This document shows, piece after piece, positions 62,542 through 64,000 of a stretch of 64,000 nt of DNA. The first letter of the stretch is position 1. Each line of letters opens with the position of its first letter. Under the pieces are notes generated by a model. That model had not been told where the DNA came from and ran no database searches. It saw nothing but the letters and a program-made list of their open reading frames with translations. A program made the translations under genes and the position numbers. The stretch lies in assembly GCA_023229785.1 (NCBI GenBank), contig JALNYV010000008.1, positions 1-64,000 on the forward strand. Reading direction: 5' to 3'. The stretch is from Candidatus Dojkabacteria bacterium. Its GTDB lineage: Bacteria > Patescibacteria > Dojkabacteria > SC72.

Positions 62542-62865
62542 TTAGGAATCTCTCGTCCCTCTATGTGCCTCACCTGGATAAACGTGTACTAGATGGTCAC
62601 TTTCTGATTTATATACTCTAAATAAAACTTTTTCGGTAATTCGGTGTCTACCATTACGTAGTGTTATTACTTCGGCAGATTCTATTTGTCTATCGTTAGA
62701 ATCCCTATCTGTTTGGCGTTTTACTTGAGTTAATACCTTGCGTGCTGCGTTTCTTAAATCATCACCATCTTGTAACCTTACTATGCCACTCTGGATTGTT
62801 TGGCGTGGCACTCCCTTGTGTCCTGTACGTCTTGATATGCGCTTGATGATAATTGCCTTGCTCAA
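62542..62865 (-). CDS. 107-aa basic protein
   Basis: The sequence is rich in Arg, Lys and Asp with KRISRRTGHKGVPRQTIQSG and KSESDHLVHVYPGEAHRGTR. It overlaps rusA by 4 bp. The function is unknown. Confidence 0.5.
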   Translation of the reverse strand: MSKAIIIKRISRRTGHKGVPRQTIQSGIVRLQDGDDLRNAARKVLTQVKRQTDRDSNDRQIESAEVITLRNGRHRITEKVLFRVYKSESDHLVHVYPGEAHRGTRDS

Positions 62866-63314
62866 ATAATTTCCTCCTCTAGTATTAAATCAATATATCC
62901 GTGTCCGTTCTCACTCCATCTTTTAGAAGCGTTTATGGTGCATATAGAAGCGTCATCGGGGCATAGAGTACCAGATAGACAATCAAGTAACCCTTTAATC
63001 ATGTTGTCGCAGTCCGGCTTCCTAACGGGCTTAGTCTCACGGCGCAAGCACCATTTATTCTTTTGTCTGTAAAATACTACAGTGAGCTTTAAAGGAATAT
63101 GAGGCTCAAACATATCAGATTTATATTGTGAGAAAAGTGTTTTTAAATAATCCTCATAAATCTTAGTTTTCTCCGGTGTGTAACTGTGGACTTTACCGCC
63201 ATGAAACACTGACCTTGCACGCCCTTTTGCAACAGGCTCAATATCTATCCGTATTTTAATAGGTGGATGTATCTTTCTTAATTCAGGGTGGTGGTCATAA
63301 ACTCCTACTGGCAT
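62862..63314 (-). CDS. rusA: RusA-like Holliday junction resolvase, 150 aa
   Basis: The family pattern is present: IDIEPVAKGRARSVFHGGKV, YEDYLKTLFSQYKS, KPDCDNMIKGLLDCLSGTLC (metal Asp residues) and DDASICTINASKRWS. RusA cuts four-way junctions made in replication and recombination. It completes a nuclease set with two PD-(D/E)XK proteins and HNH proteins. Confidence 0.85.
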   Translation of the reverse strand: MPVGVYDHHPELRKIHPPIKIRIDIEPVAKGRARSVFHGGKVHSYTPEKTKIYEDYLKTLFSQYKSDMFEPHIPLKLTVVFYRQKNKWCLRRETKPVRKPDCDNMIKGLLDCLSGTLCPDDASICTINASKRWSENGHGYIDLILEEEII

Positions 63315-63502
63315 TATGAGTATTCTCCGTGTTCTATTTCTTCCTCAGTGGCTATGTGCAAAGTTCCCATACAATCCTCTGTGTGACAAATTGTGTCTTG
63401 TGAATTACTAGGGTCAAAATGGTCAACTTCAAACATTAAACCGCATATCGGGCAGAATAGAATTATTGAGTTAGCGATTTTAGGAATGTACCTATTGTCC
63501 AT
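63314..63502 (-). CDS. 62-aa zinc-containing protein
   Basis: CPICGLMFEVDHFDPSNSQD and CHTEDCMGTLHIA give Cys/His ligands as in small DksA-like or phage ribbon proteins. It overlaps rusA by one base. Confidence 0.55.
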   Translation of the reverse strand: MDNRYIPKIANSIILFCPICGLMFEVDHFDPSNSQDTICHTEDCMGTLHIATEEEIEHGEYS

Positions 63503-63541
63503 TGTTGTTCTCCTTTACCACAGTCAAAGCGGTAAATATAT

Positions 63542-63703
63542 TTATGCGTGTTCTATTGTCTTTTCTACAATTATCATCCATTGAGAAGTAGCTCCATACC
63601 ATTCTATATGGCGTAATTTCCATCCGTGTTTACCAAGTTCGTTTAATTTATCCTCTAGTTTACCAGGGTCAATCCAGTTAGTAGCATATTTGTATGTTTT
63701 CAT
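63542..63703 (-). CDS. 53-aa DUF4177-like protein
   Basis: MKTYKYATNWIDPGKLEDKL, NELGKHGWKLRHIEW fits the short DUF4177 pattern (a strand, a helix ending NELGx.GWELV). It overlaps the next gene by ATGA. The function is unknown. Confidence 0.6.
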   Translation of the reverse strand: MKTYKYATNWIDPGKLEDKLNELGKHGWKLRHIEWYGATSQWMIIVEKTIEHA

Positions 63704-63996
63704 TCTTTCTTCTCCATATTCTTTATTTCTACAAGTGTCGTACTATTTTGTTGAGGTATATATACTTTTTTACCATCAATAATTTTGAATAAGTCACCTC
63801 TATAATAATGTAAAATACGGCTTATTGTTGCTCTGGAACATTGAGGAAATAGTTTTTGCAACTTAACATTACCGTAGCCTGTTTTTAAGTGCATTTTCCA
63901 TATAGCATTATAGTTATTCTGTTTTTTTGTTTTACTTAAAAACTCTCCCTTGCATTTATTAGAGCATAGAAAATTATTATTGTAATTTACTTTCAC
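63700..63996 (-). CDS. 98-aa zinc and HTH-like protein, possibly truncated at the window edge
   Basis: FLCSNKCKGEFLSKTKKQNN is a small zinc motif followed by a helical DNA-binding-like region (LFPQCSRATISRILHYYRG). It starts at GTG 63996 or extends past the window. It may be a homing or regulatory protein. Confidence 0.5.
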   Translation of the reverse strand: MKVNYNNNFLCSNKCKGEFLSKTKKQNNYNAIWKMHLKTGYGNVKLQKLFPQCSRATISRILHYYRGDLFKIIDGKKVYIPQQNSTTLVEIKNMEKKE

Positions 63997-64000
63997 TCTA

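Noticed and set aside
1..64000. Archaeal virus
   Set aside because: Near-perfect bacterial -35/-10 promoters, a lipobox, DnaD-like/DnaB pair and encoded tRNA CCA favour a bacterial host, in spite of spindle-virus-like coat proteins.

Overview
The window looks like 64 kb of a low-GC genome of a bacterial virus or virus-like element, cut at both ends. Evidence for a bacterial host is a set of sigma70-type promoters (TTGACA with 17-18 bp to TATAAT-like boxes), strong Shine-Dalgarno sites, a bacterial lipoprotein signal (LLSGC), a DnaD-like plus DnaB replication pair, RusA, and a tRNA gene with encoded CCA. I see no rRNA, metabolic backbone, integrase, DNA polymerase, terminase, portal, HK97 capsid or tail-tube gene. 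The host cannot be named from the sequence.

Layout: 1-30.6 kb is read leftward. It appears to hold five transcription units: an early unit (30.6-25.5 kb: RNA ligase, cysteine-peptidase-like secreted protein, many tiny proteins, a gene-free block rich in hairpins); a spike unit (25.2-20.65 kb); a coat unit (20.6-19.15 kb: duplicated 61-aa two-helix membrane proteins, a relative, and Lys/Arg-rich peptides, closed by a terminator); a long virion unit (19.0-5.3 kb: beta-helix and LamG-like surface proteins, a homing endonuclease and a 2196-aa giant); and an XRE-headed unit (5.28 kb to beyond the edge: packaging/assembly-type P-loop ATPase, small membrane proteins, a lipoprotein fibre). Three of these units start with a tiny Zn-ribbon or HTH gene.

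30.6-31.2 kb is a divergent intergenic region with short direct repeats and AT-rich DNA, a candidate origin. 31.2-61.4 kb is read rightward: many small early proteins and Zn fingers, two PD-(D/E)XK nucleases, a possible structured RNA beside RHH and HNH genes (42.77-43.06 kb), MazG-like, IbrB/IbrA-like pair, an AbrB-like repressor with its own operator, DnaD-like protein and DnaB, a second RNA/DNA ligase followed by an antisense tRNA-CAU, a DNA methylase-like gene, and a surface-sugar cassette (SGNH esterase-like, SpsF-like, polysialyltransferase-like, NeuC-like, GNAT). A three-tier hairpin at 61.45 kb separates this arm from a leftward block (61.5-64 kb) with HNH and RusA genes.

The most unusual aspect is the virion module. 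It is built of exported, membrane-anchored proteins whose C-terminal helices resemble the coat protein helices in swapped order. That suggests a membrane-based (spindle, filament or vesicle-like) particle in a bacterial host rather than a classical tailed phage. This is inference: the contig continues beyond the window.
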